Counted from the stretch's first letter, positions 1-12,292 are shown. The stretch: DNA of 64,000 nucleotides from Streptomyces sp. WAC 04229 (GCF_003947455.1 NZ_QHJH01000003.1:1-64000), one strand, 5' to 3'. Numbers and translations: made by a program. The notes: generated by a model not told the origin, from the letters alone.

Positions 1-90
1 GTGATGTGGGTGCGTGTCGGGGGTGGGGGACGGTTGTCGCAGGAATGGGTGGACGCAGCGGAAAGAGTGGTCACCGGGTAGCAGTGCGGG

Positions 91-1692
91 ATGGTCACCC
101 CGCCCGGACGCCCCACCCCCTCCCCCTTCGAGGCGGCGGCGCTGTCCGCCTTCGTGGACCGCCTGCCGGGCGGGTCCTGCGCGCTGGACCTGCACGGGCG
201 CGTCACCTTCGTCAGCCCGGGCGCGGCCGTACTGCTCGGCGTCGACCGGGCCGGGCTGGTGGGCGCCCTGCCGTGGGAGGCGCTGCCCTGGATGGACGTC
301 CCGCACGTCGAGGACCGCTACCGGGCCGCGCTGGTCAGCCGCCGTCCACAGGCCTTCACCGTGCTGCGGCCGCCGGACACCTGGCTGGCCTTCGAGCTGT
401 ACCCGGACGCCACCGGGCTCAGCGTCCGCATCGCCCCGGGCGCACCGGGCGAGGAGGGGCCCGAGGCCCGGTCGGTGCCGGCCGCGGGACCCAGCCGCGC
501 CACCGTGCTCTACCACCTGATGCACCTGGCCTCCACCCTGACCGAGGCCGTGGCCGTGCAGGACGTGGTCGAGCAGACCGCGGACCAGTTGCTTCCGGCG
601 CTCGGCGCCCAGGCCATGGTGGTGATGGCCCCGGAGGACGGCCGGCTGAGGATCGTCGGCCAGCGCGGATTCCGCGCCGAGCTCCTGGAGGAGTACGACG
701 CCGTCCCTCTCGACTCGGCGATTCCCGGTGTCGACGTCATGGCCACCGGTGTCCCGGGGTTCTGGACGACCTTCGACGAACTCCGCGAGGCCTACCCGGC
801 CACCGTGCACGAGGACGGCATGGCCGCGTGGGCGGTACTGCCGCTGATCGCGTCCGGCCGCCCCATCGGGTCCCTGCTCCTCGCCTATGCGCGGCCGCAC
901 GTCTTCCCGCCCGGTGAGCGGGCCGCGCTCACCTCGCTCGCGGGGCTGGTCGGCCAGGCCCTGGAGCGCGCCCGTCTCTACGACGCCAAGCACCACCTCG
1001 CCCACCGCCTCCAGTCCGCCCTGCTGCCGCACACCCTGCCCACCGTGCCGCGGCTGAACGTCGCCGCCCGCTACCTCCCGGCCGCCAGTGGCCTGGGGGT
1101 AGGCGGCGACTTCTACGACCTCATCCGCCTCGACGAGCACACGGCGGGCGCCACCATCGGCGACGTGCAGGGCCACAACGTGGACGCCGCCGCGCTCATG
1201 GGGCAGGTCCGCACGGCCGTGCACGCCCACGCCACCGCCGGGGCGCCCCCCGACGACGTACTGGCCCGCACCAACCGGCTGCTCACCGACCTGGATCCCG
1301 GCCTGTTCACCAGCTGCGCCTACGTTCATCTCGACCTCGCCACGCACCGCGCCTGCGTGGCTCTGGCCGGTCACCCGCCGCCCCTGATACGCCACGCCGA
1401 CGGGCGCATGGAGCCCCTGCGGGCGCCTCCCGGCCTGCTGCTCGGCATCGAGCCGGACACCCCCTACTCGTCGCTGGAGTTCCCGCTCCCGCCGGGGAGC
1501 GTGCTCGCGCTCTACACGGACGGGCTCGTCGAGGCTCCCGGGGTCGACCTCGACGACGCGATAGCCGCCCTCGCCGGGCTCCTCGAGGCCGGTGACCCGG
1601 CCGACCTCGACGAGATGGCCGACATCCTCATACGGCACGCGCCGGCCCCCGAGGACGACATCGCGCTGCTCCTGATCAGTCCCCGTGCCTGA
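91..1692 (+). CDS. PAS-GAF-PP2C (SpoIIE-type) protein phosphatase
   Basis: Predicted cytoplasmic serine/threonine phosphatase of the Rsb/SpoIIE class, 533 aa. The N-terminal ~100 residues look like a PAS sensor, about residues 140-295 like a GAF domain, and the last ~220 are a PP2C/SpoIIE catalytic domain: the GGDFYD motif, the later GDVQGHNVDAA metal-binding segment, the LYTDGLVEA motif and a terminal EDDIALLL. Such proteins usually dephosphorylate anti-sigma-factor antagonists and so control sigma factors in stress or development. No kinase domain or transmembrane segment is seen, so the signal is probably cytoplasmic or redox. No partner anti-sigma gene lies nearby. The ATG start is preceded by a weak TAGCAG box but no clear Shine-Dalgarno sequence. 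Confidence 0.9.
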   Translation: MVTPPGRPTPSPFEAAALSAFVDRLPGGSCALDLHGRVTFVSPGAAVLLGVDRAGLVGALPWEALPWMDVPHVEDRYRAALVSRRPQAFTVLRPPDTWLAFELYPDATGLSVRIAPGAPGEEGPEARSVPAAGPSRATVLYHLMHLASTLTEAVAVQDVVEQTADQLLPALGAQAMVVMAPEDGRLRIVGQRGFRAELLEEYDAVPLDSAIPGVDVMATGVPGFWTTFDELREAYPATVHEDGMAAWAVLPLIASGRPIGSLLLAYARPHVFPPGERAALTSLAGLVGQALERARLYDAKHHLAHRLQSALLPHTLPTVPRLNVAARYLPAASGLGVGGDFYDLIRLDEHTAGATIGDVQGHNVDAAALMGQVRTAVHAHATAGAPPDDVLARTNRLLTDLDPGLFTSCAYVHLDLATHRACVALAGHPPPLIRHADGRMEPLRAPPGLLLGIEPDTPYSSLEFPLPPGSVLALYTDGLVEAPGVDLDDAIAALAGLLEAGDPADLDEMADILIRHAPAPEDDIALLLISPRA

Positions 1693-1786
1693 GAGGAGGG
1701 CACTCGTGGAGCGGGTGGCACGTTCGCACAGGTAAGAAGGACGGACACCGGTCGACTCGGGCCGGCAGCGGAGGAGAAGACCCTTC

Positions 1787-2458
1787 ATGAAACACCAGAA
1801 GGTGCGCGACCTGATGAGCGACGCCGTGATCCGCGTCCAGCACGGCACACCGTTCAAGGAGATCGCCCACCTGCTGCTGGAGTACGACATCACGGCCGTC
1901 CCGGTGGTCGACGACGAGAACCGCCCGGTGGGGGTGGTGTCGGAGGCGGACCTCCTCCAGAAGATGTGGGGCTCGGAACCCGACGGTCCCCCCGGGTACG
2001 AGGAGTGGTCCCGGGCGGCGGGACCCAAGGCGTCCGCCACCGACGCGGCGGGTCTGATGACCTCTCCGCCGCTGTGTGCGCAGGAGGACTGGAGCGTCGT
2101 CGACGCCGCCCGGCTGATGGCGCGGCACGGCATCAAGCGGCTGCTGGTCGTCGACGGCGACGGCCGGCTGATCGGCGTGGTCAGCAGGAGTGACCTGCTG
2201 CGGGTCTTCCTGCGCGCGGACCGGGCCATCCGTACCGAGATCATCGAGGAGGCCCTGGTCAAGGCGCTCGGCCTGGCCCCGTCGTCGGTGCAGGTGGACG
2301 TGGTCCACGGGCATGTGGTGCTCAGCGGCCGACTGCCGGGCCATGTGTCCGCGCCTGCGCTGGAGGAGCACTGCAGGAGCGTCGACGGCGTCGTCGCCGT
2401 GGAGTTCCGGTCGGCCGGGGAGGCCAATGCCGAGGGGACCCCCTCCGCGGGCTCCTGA
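1787..2458 (+). CDS. CBS-domain pair + BON domain protein
   Basis: Protein of 223 aa with two CBS motifs (about residues 8-60 and 85-140) followed by a BON domain (about 150-215). CBS pairs form a Bateman module that binds adenine nucleotides; BON domains are thought to bind membranes or hydrophobic ligands. The order CBS-CBS-BON is common in Streptomyces proteins of unknown process, often in stress or dormancy regulons. The sequence has no catalytic domain, so a regulatory or sensor role is inferred. A GGAGGAGAAG stretch precedes the ATG. It lies 94 bp after the phosphatase gene on the same strand and may be read with it. Confidence 0.9.
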   Translation: MKHQKVRDLMSDAVIRVQHGTPFKEIAHLLLEYDITAVPVVDDENRPVGVVSEADLLQKMWGSEPDGPPGYEEWSRAAGPKASATDAAGLMTSPPLCAQEDWSVVDAARLMARHGIKRLLVVDGDGRLIGVVSRSDLLRVFLRADRAIRTEIIEEALVKALGLAPSSVQVDVVHGHVVLSGRLPGHVSAPALEEHCRSVDGVVAVEFRSAGEANAEGTPSAGS

Positions 2459-2511
2459 GCGGACGTCCGGGACCTGGCAGCCCGAGATCCCCCTGACAGT
2501 GTTCGAATTCT

Positions 2512-2543
2512 TGATGTGCCATCAGGTACCGGCGCCGTAGGGT
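2512..2543 (+). promoter_or_regulatory. Promoter/operator of TetR gene, probable leaderless start
   Basis: TGATG-TGC-CATCA forms a short inverted repeat (2512-2524) and TAGGGT (2538-2543) is a good -10 box. Only 6 nt separate it from the ATG at 2550, so the mRNA probably begins at or next to the start codon. The repeat sits where a TetR protein could block its own promoter. Pattern-based only. Confidence 0.4.
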
Positions 2544-2549
2544 CGCCCC

Positions 2550-5640
<3,091 letters not shown>

Positions 5641-5644
5641 GGCG

Positions 5645-5694
5645 ACGCGTGCGGCCCCGGTGCCCGGACGTCCGGGCACCGGGGCCGCACGCGT
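5645..5694. terminator. 25-bp perfect inverted repeat, bidirectional terminator
   Basis: Left arm 5645-5669 and right arm 5670-5694 are perfectly complementary with no unpaired centre (the middle reads GGACGTCC). It lies between the convergent dgdA and MMPL genes, 4 bp after the dgdA stop. There is no T-run, as is usual in Streptomyces terminators. Confidence 0.8.
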
Positions 5695-5714
5695 GATGCG
5701 CGGGGCGCGCGGGG

Positions 5715-7934
5715 TCAGACCCCGGCCGTCTCCGGCTCGCGCGCGGGCTCCGCGGGCGGCGGTGTGTCGCCCAGCTCCTTGTGCAGCTTCTCGCCCTCCA
5801 CGTCGACGTTCGGCAGGAGGCGGTCCAGCCACTTGGGCAGCCACCACGCCTTGGTGCCGAGCAGGGCGAGCACCGCGGGCACGATGGCCATGCGGACCAC
5901 GAAGGCGTCGAAGAGCACGGCGACGGCGAGGCCGAAGCCCATCATCTTGATCATGTCGTCGTTCTCCATGATGAAGCCGGAGAAGACGCTGATCATGATG
6001 ATCGCGGCCGCCGCGACCACCCGGCCGCCGTGGGTGAAGCCGGTGGTGACGGAGTCGGCGGCGGACGATCCGTGGACGTACGCCTCCCGCATGCGGGTCA
6101 CGAGGAAGACCTCGTAGTCCATGGCGAGTCCGAAGACCACGCCGATCATGAAGATGGGCATCATCGACATGATCGGGCCGGGCTGGTCCACCCCGAAGAC
6201 GTCCGCGAGCCAGCCCCACTGGAAGACAGCGACCACCGCGCCGAGCGCCGCGGCGACCGACAGCAGGAAGCCCAGGGCGGCCTTGAGCGGGACGAGGACC
6301 GAGCGGAACACCAGCATCAGCAGCAGGAAGGCGAGTCCGACGACCAGCGCCAGGTACGGGATCAGCGCGTCGTCCAGGGTCTGGGAGAAGTCGATCGTCA
6401 TCGCGGTCGCGCCGGTGACGAGCATGATGCCGCCGGTGTCGGCCTCGATGTCGCCGGAGAGCGAGCGGATGTCCCGGACCAGCGATTCGGTGGCGGCGTC
6501 GCTCGGACCGGTCTTGGGCACCACGGTGAGGACGGCGGTGTCGCCCTGCTCGTTGAACCTGGCCGGAGTGACGGCAGCTGCCTCGCCGAGGCCGGTGATC
6601 CGTTCGCGGACGCTGTCGACGGCGGCCTGCGGGTCGTCGGCCTCCCTGGCGTCGTAGGTCACCATCAACGGACCGTTGAATCCGGCACCGAAGGAGTCGG
6701 ACAGCATGTCGTAGGCCTTGCGCTGCGTGGTGTCCGGTGCCGAGCTGCCCTCGTCGGGCAGGCCCAGCTCCATGCCGGCGGCCGGCACGGCGATCACGCC
6801 GAGGCCGAGGACCGCGGTCAGCAGCACGGTCACCGGACGCCGCAGCACGAACCGGGCCCAGCGGGTGCCGAGCTTGGGCTTGGCGGGGGCGGTCCGCTCC
6901 GTGGCGGCCGCCTTGCGGTCCTTGCGGCTGAGCGCCTTGCGGCCGGCGAAGCCGAGCAGCGCCGGGGTGAGGGTGAGCGCGATCAGTACGGCGATGCCGA
7001 CGGTGCCGGCGGCGGCCAGGCCCATCTTCGTGAGGATCGGGATGTTGACCACCGCGAGGCCGGCCAGGGCCACGACGACGGTGAGTCCGGCGAAGACCAC
7101 GGCGGAACCCGCGGTGCCGACGGCGCGTCCCGCGGCGTCCTCGGGGGTGCGGCCCTCGGCGATCTCCGCGCGGTAGCGGGAGACGATGAACAGGGCGTAG
7201 TCGATGGCGACCGCGAGGCCGATCATCATGGCCAGGGTGGAGGTGGTGGCGGAGAGTTCCAGCGTGCTGCCGAGCGCTCCGATGGCGGAGATGCCGATCC
7301 CGACCCCGATGATCGCCGAGAGCAGCGGCATGCCGGCCGCGACCAGTGAGCCGAAGGTCAGCAGGAGCACGACCGCGGCGACGCCGATGCCGATCAGTTC
7401 GGCGGTGCCGCCCATCTCCTGCTCGGCCATGACCGCGTCGCCGCCGGTCTCGACGGTGAACCCGCCCTCGCGCGCGTCGTCGGTGGCGTTGGTGAGCGCG
7501 TCCCGGGCCTCGTCGGTCAGCTCCATGGCGTTGACCTTGTAGGTCACGGAGGCGTACGCCGTGGTGCCGTCCTCGCTGACGGCGTTCGCCTTGAACGGGT
7601 CGTCGACCGAGGCGACCTGCGGGCCGTCCCCGAGAGCGGTGACCAGTTCCTCGACCTGGGCCTTGCCGGCCGGGCCGGATATCTTCTCGCCGTCGGGGGC
7701 GCGGATCACGACCCGGGCGGTGGCGCCCTCGGCACTGGCGGCCGGGAACTGCTCGTCGAGCAGGTCGAACGCCTTCTGCGACTCGGTGCCGGGCATGGAG
7801 AAGGAGTCTTCGGGCGGGGCGGGCGCGGTGGACGCCGCGACACCGGCGCCCACGAGTATGGCCACCCACAGCAGGGCGACGAGGCCGCGGCGCCGGAACG
7901 CCCTTCGGCCGAGTCGATAGAGAAACGTAGCCAC
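5715..7934 (-). CDS. MMPL family RND-type transporter
   Basis: Inner-membrane transporter of the MMPL/RND superfamily, 739 aa from the GTG chosen (VATFLYRLGRRAFRRRG); the frame is open 15 codons further. It has the usual layout: one N-terminal membrane helix, an extracytoplasmic domain (about residues 40-165), five to six helices (about 165-340), a second extracytoplasmic domain and a final helix bundle (about 510-710). MMPL proteins export lipids, pigments or antibiotics using the proton gradient; the substrate here is unknown. The gene stands alone, converging on dgdA. The GTG fits the N-terminus usual for Streptomyces homologues. Confidence 0.88.
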   Translation of the reverse strand: MATFLYRLGRRAFRRRGLVALLWVAILVGAGVAASTAPAPPEDSFSMPGTESQKAFDLLDEQFPAASAEGATARVVIRAPDGEKISGPAGKAQVEELVTALGDGPQVASVDDPFKANAVSEDGTTAYASVTYKVNAMELTDEARDALTNATDDAREGGFTVETGGDAVMAEQEMGGTAELIGIGVAAVVLLLTFGSLVAAGMPLLSAIIGVGIGISAIGALGSTLELSATTSTLAMMIGLAVAIDYALFIVSRYRAEIAEGRTPEDAAGRAVGTAGSAVVFAGLTVVVALAGLAVVNIPILTKMGLAAAGTVGIAVLIALTLTPALLGFAGRKALSRKDRKAAATERTAPAKPKLGTRWARFVLRRPVTVLLTAVLGLGVIAVPAAGMELGLPDEGSSAPDTTQRKAYDMLSDSFGAGFNGPLMVTYDAREADDPQAAVDSVRERITGLGEAAAVTPARFNEQGDTAVLTVVPKTGPSDAATESLVRDIRSLSGDIEADTGGIMLVTGATAMTIDFSQTLDDALIPYLALVVGLAFLLLMLVFRSVLVPLKAALGFLLSVAAALGAVVAVFQWGWLADVFGVDQPGPIMSMMPIFMIGVVFGLAMDYEVFLVTRMREAYVHGSSAADSVTTGFTHGGRVVAAAAIIMISVFSGFIMENDDMIKMMGFGLAVAVLFDAFVVRMAIVPAVLALLGTKAWWLPKWLDRLLPNVDVEGEKLHKELGDTPPPAEPAREPETAGV

Positions 7935-8266
7935 CTGAGACCAATCCGTCGGGTTACGAGCAGGACGAAGACCCGGCACATGGGGGGAAGGCCGAGGCGC
8001 TGACCGGGGTACTCATCCATGCTCGCCCGTGGATTTTCGGAATTGATCCGACCCTGGGGCTGGACCGGCGTACTGCGGCGGGTGTAGTGCTCCGCCGTTC
8101 TCCTCTCCCCCGGGTGTAGATCGCGGTGATCCGTGTACGCCGCATTCCGTTGCCGCGGGCAGCCGAAGTCCGTGACCATCGAGGTGGCGGCGGCGGTTGA
8201 CCTTGACCTCGGGGGAGGCGGCCACAGCACCGGTGGGGCCGGAGCGCGGCACCGGCCGCCCGCCGC
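7935..8266. other. Intergenic region upstream of MMPL gene, no gene seen
   Basis: About 330 bp between the MMPL start and the end of the winged-helix gene. Open frames here lack family features. TTGACCTTGACC (8195-8210 area) looks like half of a MerR-type promoter, but no MerR gene is adjacent. The MMPL promoter must lie here; no clear -10/-35 pair was found. Confidence 0.4.
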
Positions 8267-9367
8267 TCAGTGCGGTGCCGCGCCGACGCGGACCCGGTCG
8301 CCGTCCCCGTCGGAGAGGAAGGCCGCCAGGGCCCGTCCCTCCTCGGCGACCTCCGCGCGGTCCGTCCGGGAGAGGCGGCGCAGCGGGGTGACGCCCACCG
8401 TGCCGTCCTCGACGGTCCAGGTCGCCGAGACCCGGCCGTCGACCAGGACGACGCGGGCTCCGGCGACGGACAGGCCCCGGTGCTCGTCGTCGATGATCCG
8501 GCTCCGGTCCTGGTAGCCGAGGATCACGTTGTCGAACGCCGGCAGGAACCGCACCGGGGCGGGGGTGCCTGGATCGGGGCGCGGGGCATCGGGGAGGTCC
8601 AGCAGCTCCCGGCCCCGTTCGTCGCGGAAGGCCACCAGCTCCCCGCGTACGGCGGCGACCGCGGCCGGCAGTCCGGCGAGGCCGCACCAGGCGCGCAGGT
8701 CCGCCGAGGCGGCGGGGCCGAATGCGGCGAGGTAGCGCCGTACCAGCGTCTCCCCGACCGGGTCGGTGCCCGGCGGGGCCGGCGGGTCGGCGTCACGGCC
8801 CAGCCAGGCGGTGAACGGGGCGTTGCGCACGCCCGCCCGGGTGCGCCACAGTCCCCGCGGGGGCAGCTGCACCATCGGGATCAGCGCGGCGACCAGCATC
8901 TCCCCCAGGGCCCGGGGTCCCGGTTCCGGCCAGCGGTCGGCGAGCGCCCGCGCCAGGTCACCCATCGAACGGGGCTCGCCGTCGGACATCACGGCCCGCC
9001 CCGCCGCCGCCAGCTCGGCCAGGTCGACCCCTTCGAGTTCGCGGCGGTAGGTGCCGAGGACTCGGCCGCGCAGCATGGCGTCGTGGCGGGGCCGCCAGGC
9101 AAGGGCGTCCTCGGCGGTGACGAGGTGGACGGTGCGCCGCATGAGGTGGGTGCGCACCACCCGACGCCCGGTCAGCAGGTCGGAGAGCACCGCGGGCCGG
9201 AAGCCCCGCAGTCGCGACCAGAGCCCCACGAACGGTTCCTGCGGCTCCTGCGCCTGGAGGCCGCCGAGGTGCGCGACGGTGTCCAGGACCGGGGCGTCCG
9301 CACGGTCGAGCAGCAGTTGCCTGGCGAGGGTCGCGCGGCCCAGTGCCCGGGCGTCGAGCACGCTCAC
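8267..9367 (-). CDS. Winged helix DNA-binding domain protein (HTH_42 / YcaQ-like)
   Basis: Protein of 366 aa of the winged-helix family that includes E. coli YcaQ and Streptomyces AlkX/Lhr-C-like proteins. Signatures are the N-terminal LGGLQAQEPQEPFVGLWSR, the central VRTHLMRRTVHLVTAEDA and the C-terminal FLPAFDNVILGYQDRSRI. YcaQ is a glycosylase for interstrand cross-links; others are simply annotated as DNA-binding, so the activity is uncertain. The GTG start overlaps the stop of the upstream VOC gene (GTGA), so the two are translationally coupled and likely share the promoter facing the WYL regulator. Confidence 0.85.
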   Translation of the reverse strand: MSVLDARALGRATLARQLLLDRADAPVLDTVAHLGGLQAQEPQEPFVGLWSRLRGFRPAVLSDLLTGRRVVRTHLMRRTVHLVTAEDALAWRPRHDAMLRGRVLGTYRRELEGVDLAELAAAGRAVMSDGEPRSMGDLARALADRWPEPGPRALGEMLVAALIPMVQLPPRGLWRTRAGVRNAPFTAWLGRDADPPAPPGTDPVGETLVRRYLAAFGPAASADLRAWCGLAGLPAAVAAVRGELVAFRDERGRELLDLPDAPRPDPGTPAPVRFLPAFDNVILGYQDRSRIIDDEHRGLSVAGARVVLVDGRVSATWTVEDGTVGVTPLRRLSRTDRAEVAEEGRALAAFLSDGDGDRVRVGAAPH

Positions 9368-9795
9368 GCCTGGTACTCGCCCACGACGTCCAGGACCCAG
9401 GTGACGCCGAAGCGGTCGCGCAGCATGCCGTAGAGCGGCGCCCACTCGGCGGGGGCCAGGGGCCGCAGCACGGTCGCGCCCTCGGCCAGCTTCTCCCAGT
9501 ACGCGCCGATCTCGTCGGCACCGTCGGGGCCGTCGCCCCGGAGCGAGACGAAGAAGGCGTTCTCGCCCCGGTTCCACGGCAGGCCGGAGGGCACGTCGTA
9601 GGCCATCACGCACGGGCCGTCGGCGGTGGACACCTGGCCCCACATCACCTGGTCCGCCTCGGCGGGGTCCTGGACGCTCCCGGCGTCCTTGTACGTCACC
9701 ACGGCCATGTCGCCGCGGAACGCGGAGGCGTAGAAGGTGAGGGCCTCACGGGCGTCACCCCGGAAGTTGAGGTGGGTCACTGCTCTGACGGACAC
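9364..9795 (-). CDS. VOC family / PhnB-like protein
   Basis: Small protein, 143 aa, of the vicinal oxygen chelate superfamily, PhnB/3-demethylubiquinone methyltransferase-like group. Evidence is the opening VTHLNFRGDAREALTFYASAF, the middle FFVSLRGDGPDGADEIGAYWEKL and the end YGMLRDRFGVTWVLDVVGEYQ. Function in this subgroup is not established; members are often paired with WYL or MerR regulators. The GTG start has GAGGAG 6 nt upstream, which favours it over the longer open frame. It is first in an operon with the winged-helix gene, divergent from the WYL regulator. Confidence 0.85.
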   Translation of the reverse strand: MSVRAVTHLNFRGDAREALTFYASAFRGDMAVVTYKDAGSVQDPAEADQVMWGQVSTADGPCVMAYDVPSGLPWNRGENAFFVSLRGDGPDGADEIGAYWEKLAEGATVLRPLAPAEWAPLYGMLRDRFGVTWVLDVVGEYQA

Positions 9796-9889
9796 GATGG
9801 GCTCCTCGCCTGTCGCGGACACGGTCGGACACCCCACGCCGGTGGGCCGCCCAGGGGCCCGTTCGGACCCCGTGCCTCCCACTCTGAAG

Positions 9890-9915
9890 AACATAGCGGT
9901 CAGGTTGTGGCCGCT
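9890..9915. promoter_or_regulatory. Operator and VOC-operon -10 box between divergent genes
   Basis: AGCGGTCA (9895-9902), 5 bp, TGGCCGCT (9908-9915) is an inverted repeat with 7 of 8 matches per arm. On the minus strand TATGTT (9895-9890) is a good -10 box for the VOC operon, so the repeat fills its spacer. The WYL regulator encoded alongside is the obvious candidate binder. Confidence 0.5.
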
Positions 9916-9927
9916 ACCTGCGGCAGC

Positions 9928-10956
9928 ATGGCGGACATGCAGAAGACCTCGGCCCGGCTGCTCTCACTGCTCTCGCTGCTCCAGGCGCGCCGGGACTGGC
10001 CGGGCGCGCTGCTGGCGGAGCGGCTGGACATCAGCCCGCGCACCCTGCGCCGCGACGTGGACCGGCTCCGTGAGCTGGGCTACCCCGTCAGGGCGGTCAA
10101 GGGCCCCGACGGCGGCTACCGGCTGGACGCCGGCACGCATCTGCCTCCGCTGCTGTTCGACGACGAACAGGCGGTCGCGCTCGTCGTCGCCCTGCGCACC
10201 GCCGCCGTCACAGGGGCCGGCATCGAGGAGGGTGCGGCACGCGCCCTGAACACCCTGCGCCAGATCATGCCCGAGCGGTTGCGGCACCGGATCGACGCCT
10301 TCGAGGTCACGGCCGTCGAGCGGTCCGCGACCGGGCCGGATCCCCGGGCGGGCACCGGGGTCCTGCTCGCGATCGGCGCCGCCGTGCGGGCCCGGGAGGT
10401 GCTGCGCTTCGACCACACCCCGGCGTACCCGGCCCACCCCGCGGACGCCGAGGACGCCTTGGTGCCGCCGCGCCGGGTGGAGCCCCACCACCTCGTCGTC
10501 CGCGGTGGCCGCTGGTACCTGGTCGCCTGGGACCTCGACCGGGAGGACTGGCGCGTCTTCCGTGCCGACCGGATCACCCCGCGGACGCCCACCGGTCCCC
10601 GCTTCACACCGAGGCGCCTGCCCGGCGACGACGTGGCCGCGTTCCTGACGGGCAGATTCCGGGGTTTGGAGACCTCCCCCGAGTGGCCCTGCCGAGGAGA
10701 GGCCGTCCTCCGCCTGCCCGCCTCCGCCGTGGTCCCGCACGTCGCCGAGGGCACCGTGGAGGAACTCGGCCCGGACCGCTGCCGGGTCAGCCTGGGATCA
10801 TGGTCGTGGCCCGCCCTCGCAGCCGCGTTCAGCGCCTTCGACGCGGACGTCGAGGCCGTCGGTCCGCCTGCGCTGAGGGCAGCCTTCGCCCGCCTCGCCG
10901 ACCGCTGCGCACGGGCCGCGGACGACCCGGCGGTCCCACGGGACGGGGACCCCTAG
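9928..10956 (+). CDS. WYL-domain transcriptional regulator (YafY family)
   Basis: Regulator of 342 aa. An HTH_11 winged helix covers about residues 6-60 (LLAERLDISPRTLRRDVDRLRELGYPV), a WYL ligand/sensor domain about 140-215 (HHLVVRGGRWYLVAWDLDREDWRVFRADRI) and a WCX C-terminal extension follows. WYL regulators can sense nucleic-acid or small ligands. It is divergent from the VOC/winged-helix operon with an inverted repeat in between, so it probably controls that operon and itself. It converges on the MFS gene with only 22 bp between the stops. Confidence 0.88.
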   Translation: MADMQKTSARLLSLLSLLQARRDWPGALLAERLDISPRTLRRDVDRLRELGYPVRAVKGPDGGYRLDAGTHLPPLLFDDEQAVALVVALRTAAVTGAGIEEGAARALNTLRQIMPERLRHRIDAFEVTAVERSATGPDPRAGTGVLLAIGAAVRAREVLRFDHTPAYPAHPADAEDALVPPRRVEPHHLVVRGGRWYLVAWDLDREDWRVFRADRITPRTPTGPRFTPRRLPGDDVAAFLTGRFRGLETSPEWPCRGEAVLRLPASAVVPHVAEGTVEELGPDRCRVSLGSWSWPALAAAFSAFDADVEAVGPPALRAAFARLADRCARAADDPAVPRDGDP

Positions 10957-10978
10957 TCCGCCCGGCGGGCGAGGCGGG

Positions 10979-12226
10979 TCACGCCCGCTGCCGGCCCGGC
11001 TCCGCGCCCGCGGGCTCGGCGGCCGCGGAGCCCGCCACGATGCGCGACCTGCTGTGCAGGCGCAGCGAGACGGCGACGAAGCCGATCGCGACGACGGTCA
11101 TGGCCGCGCCCGCCCAGGCGGTGGCGGCGTATCCGAAGTCGGCGTCGATCACGGTGCCGCCGAGCCAGGGGCCGCCGGTGTTGCCGAGGTTGAACGCGGC
11201 GGTGGTGGTCGCGCCCGCGAGGGTGGGCGCGGCGCCGGCGACGTTGAACATGCGGGCGTTGAGGGCCGGCGCCGTGTAGAACGCGGAGACGCCGAGCAGC
11301 AGCGAGAGGACGATCACGGCGGCCGGGCTGGACGCGAACAGGGCCAGCGCGGCCAGCAGTACGGTCGAGGCGGTGATGCCGGAGAGCAGGACGCCGAACA
11401 GGTGCGCGTCGGCGACCCGGCCGCCGATGGTGGTGCCGATCAGCGCGCCGGCCCCGAACAGCGCCAGCACGGTGGGCACCCACCCCTCCGCGAGCCCGGC
11501 CACGTCGGTGAGCAGCGGCGACAGGTAGGAGAAGGCGCAGAACACGCCGCCGGCGGCGAGCGCGGTCACCACGATCGACAGCCAGACCTGGCGGTCCCGG
11601 TAGATCGCCAGCTCGCCCTTGAGCCGGGGGCGGCGCTCGGGCAGCGGGATGCGCGGGATGAGGGTCACCACACCGACGAGGGCGACGGCGGAGGCGGCGC
11701 CGACCGCCCAGAACGCGGACCGCCATCCGAGGTGTTCGCCGAGGAAGGCGCCCGCGGGGACGCCGAGGACGTTGGCGATCGACAGTCCGCCGATCATCAC
11801 GGCCATCGCGCGGGCCCGGCTGGTGACCGGCACCATCGCGATGGCGACGGCCGCGCCCACGGCCCAGAAACCGGCGCAGGCGAGCGCGCTGACCACCCGG
11901 GAGACGAACAGGATCTCGTACGACGTCGCGAGCGCGCCGGCGACCTGGCCGAGGCCGAACACCGAGATCAGCGCGATCAGCGTGGTCTTCCGGGGTAGCC
12001 GCAGGGTCGCGACCGCGAGCAGCGGCGCGCCGACCACCATGCCGATCGCGAACGCCGATATCAGCAGACCGGCCTGCGGGATCGACACGTCCATGTCGTC
12101 GGCGATGGGCGGCAGCAGCCCGGAGAGCATGAACTCGCTGGTGCCGAGCGCGAAGACGGAGAGGCCGAGGATGTAGACGGCGAGCGGCATGCGGGCGGCC
12201 GCGGTCCGTGGGGAAGATACGGGCAT
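10979..12226 (-). CDS. MFS transporter, Cmx/CmrA (chloramphenicol exporter)-like
   Basis: Twelve-helix major facilitator protein, 415 aa. The opening MPLAVYILGLSVFALGTSEFMLSGLLPPI and the motif NVLGVPAGAFLGEHLGWRSAFW are typical of the Cmx/CmrA/Cml proton-driven drug exporters of actinomycetes and of the related AraJ group. Chloramphenicol is therefore a possible but unproven substrate. Starts at 12226 or 12190 (MPLAVY) are both possible; neither has a strong RBS. It is transcribed in the same direction as, but downstream of, the oxidoreductase gene. Confidence 0.85.
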   Translation of the reverse strand: MPVSSPRTAAARMPLAVYILGLSVFALGTSEFMLSGLLPPIADDMDVSIPQAGLLISAFAIGMVVGAPLLAVATLRLPRKTTLIALISVFGLGQVAGALATSYEILFVSRVVSALACAGFWAVGAAVAIAMVPVTSRARAMAVMIGGLSIANVLGVPAGAFLGEHLGWRSAFWAVGAASAVALVGVVTLIPRIPLPERRPRLKGELAIYRDRQVWLSIVVTALAAGGVFCAFSYLSPLLTDVAGLAEGWVPTVLALFGAGALIGTTIGGRVADAHLFGVLLSGITASTVLLAALALFASSPAAVIVLSLLLGVSAFYTAPALNARMFNVAGAAPTLAGATTTAAFNLGNTGGPWLGGTVIDADFGYAATAWAGAAMTVVAIGFVAVSLRLHSRSRIVAGSAAAEPAGAEPGRQRA

Positions 12227-12292
12227 GACAGGTGCCAACGAAGCGGTCGATCATGTCATTCCCGCACGGGCGGCCGTCTCAGCATGCGGCGG

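Noticed and set aside
8195..8215. TTGACCTTGACC, like a MerR-type promoter
   Set aside because: Only one half of the dyad is present and there is no MerR gene beside it.
10957..10978. Terminator between the WYL regulator and MFS genes
   Set aside because: Only 22 bp with a short CCGCC/GGCGG-like stem; not convincing.
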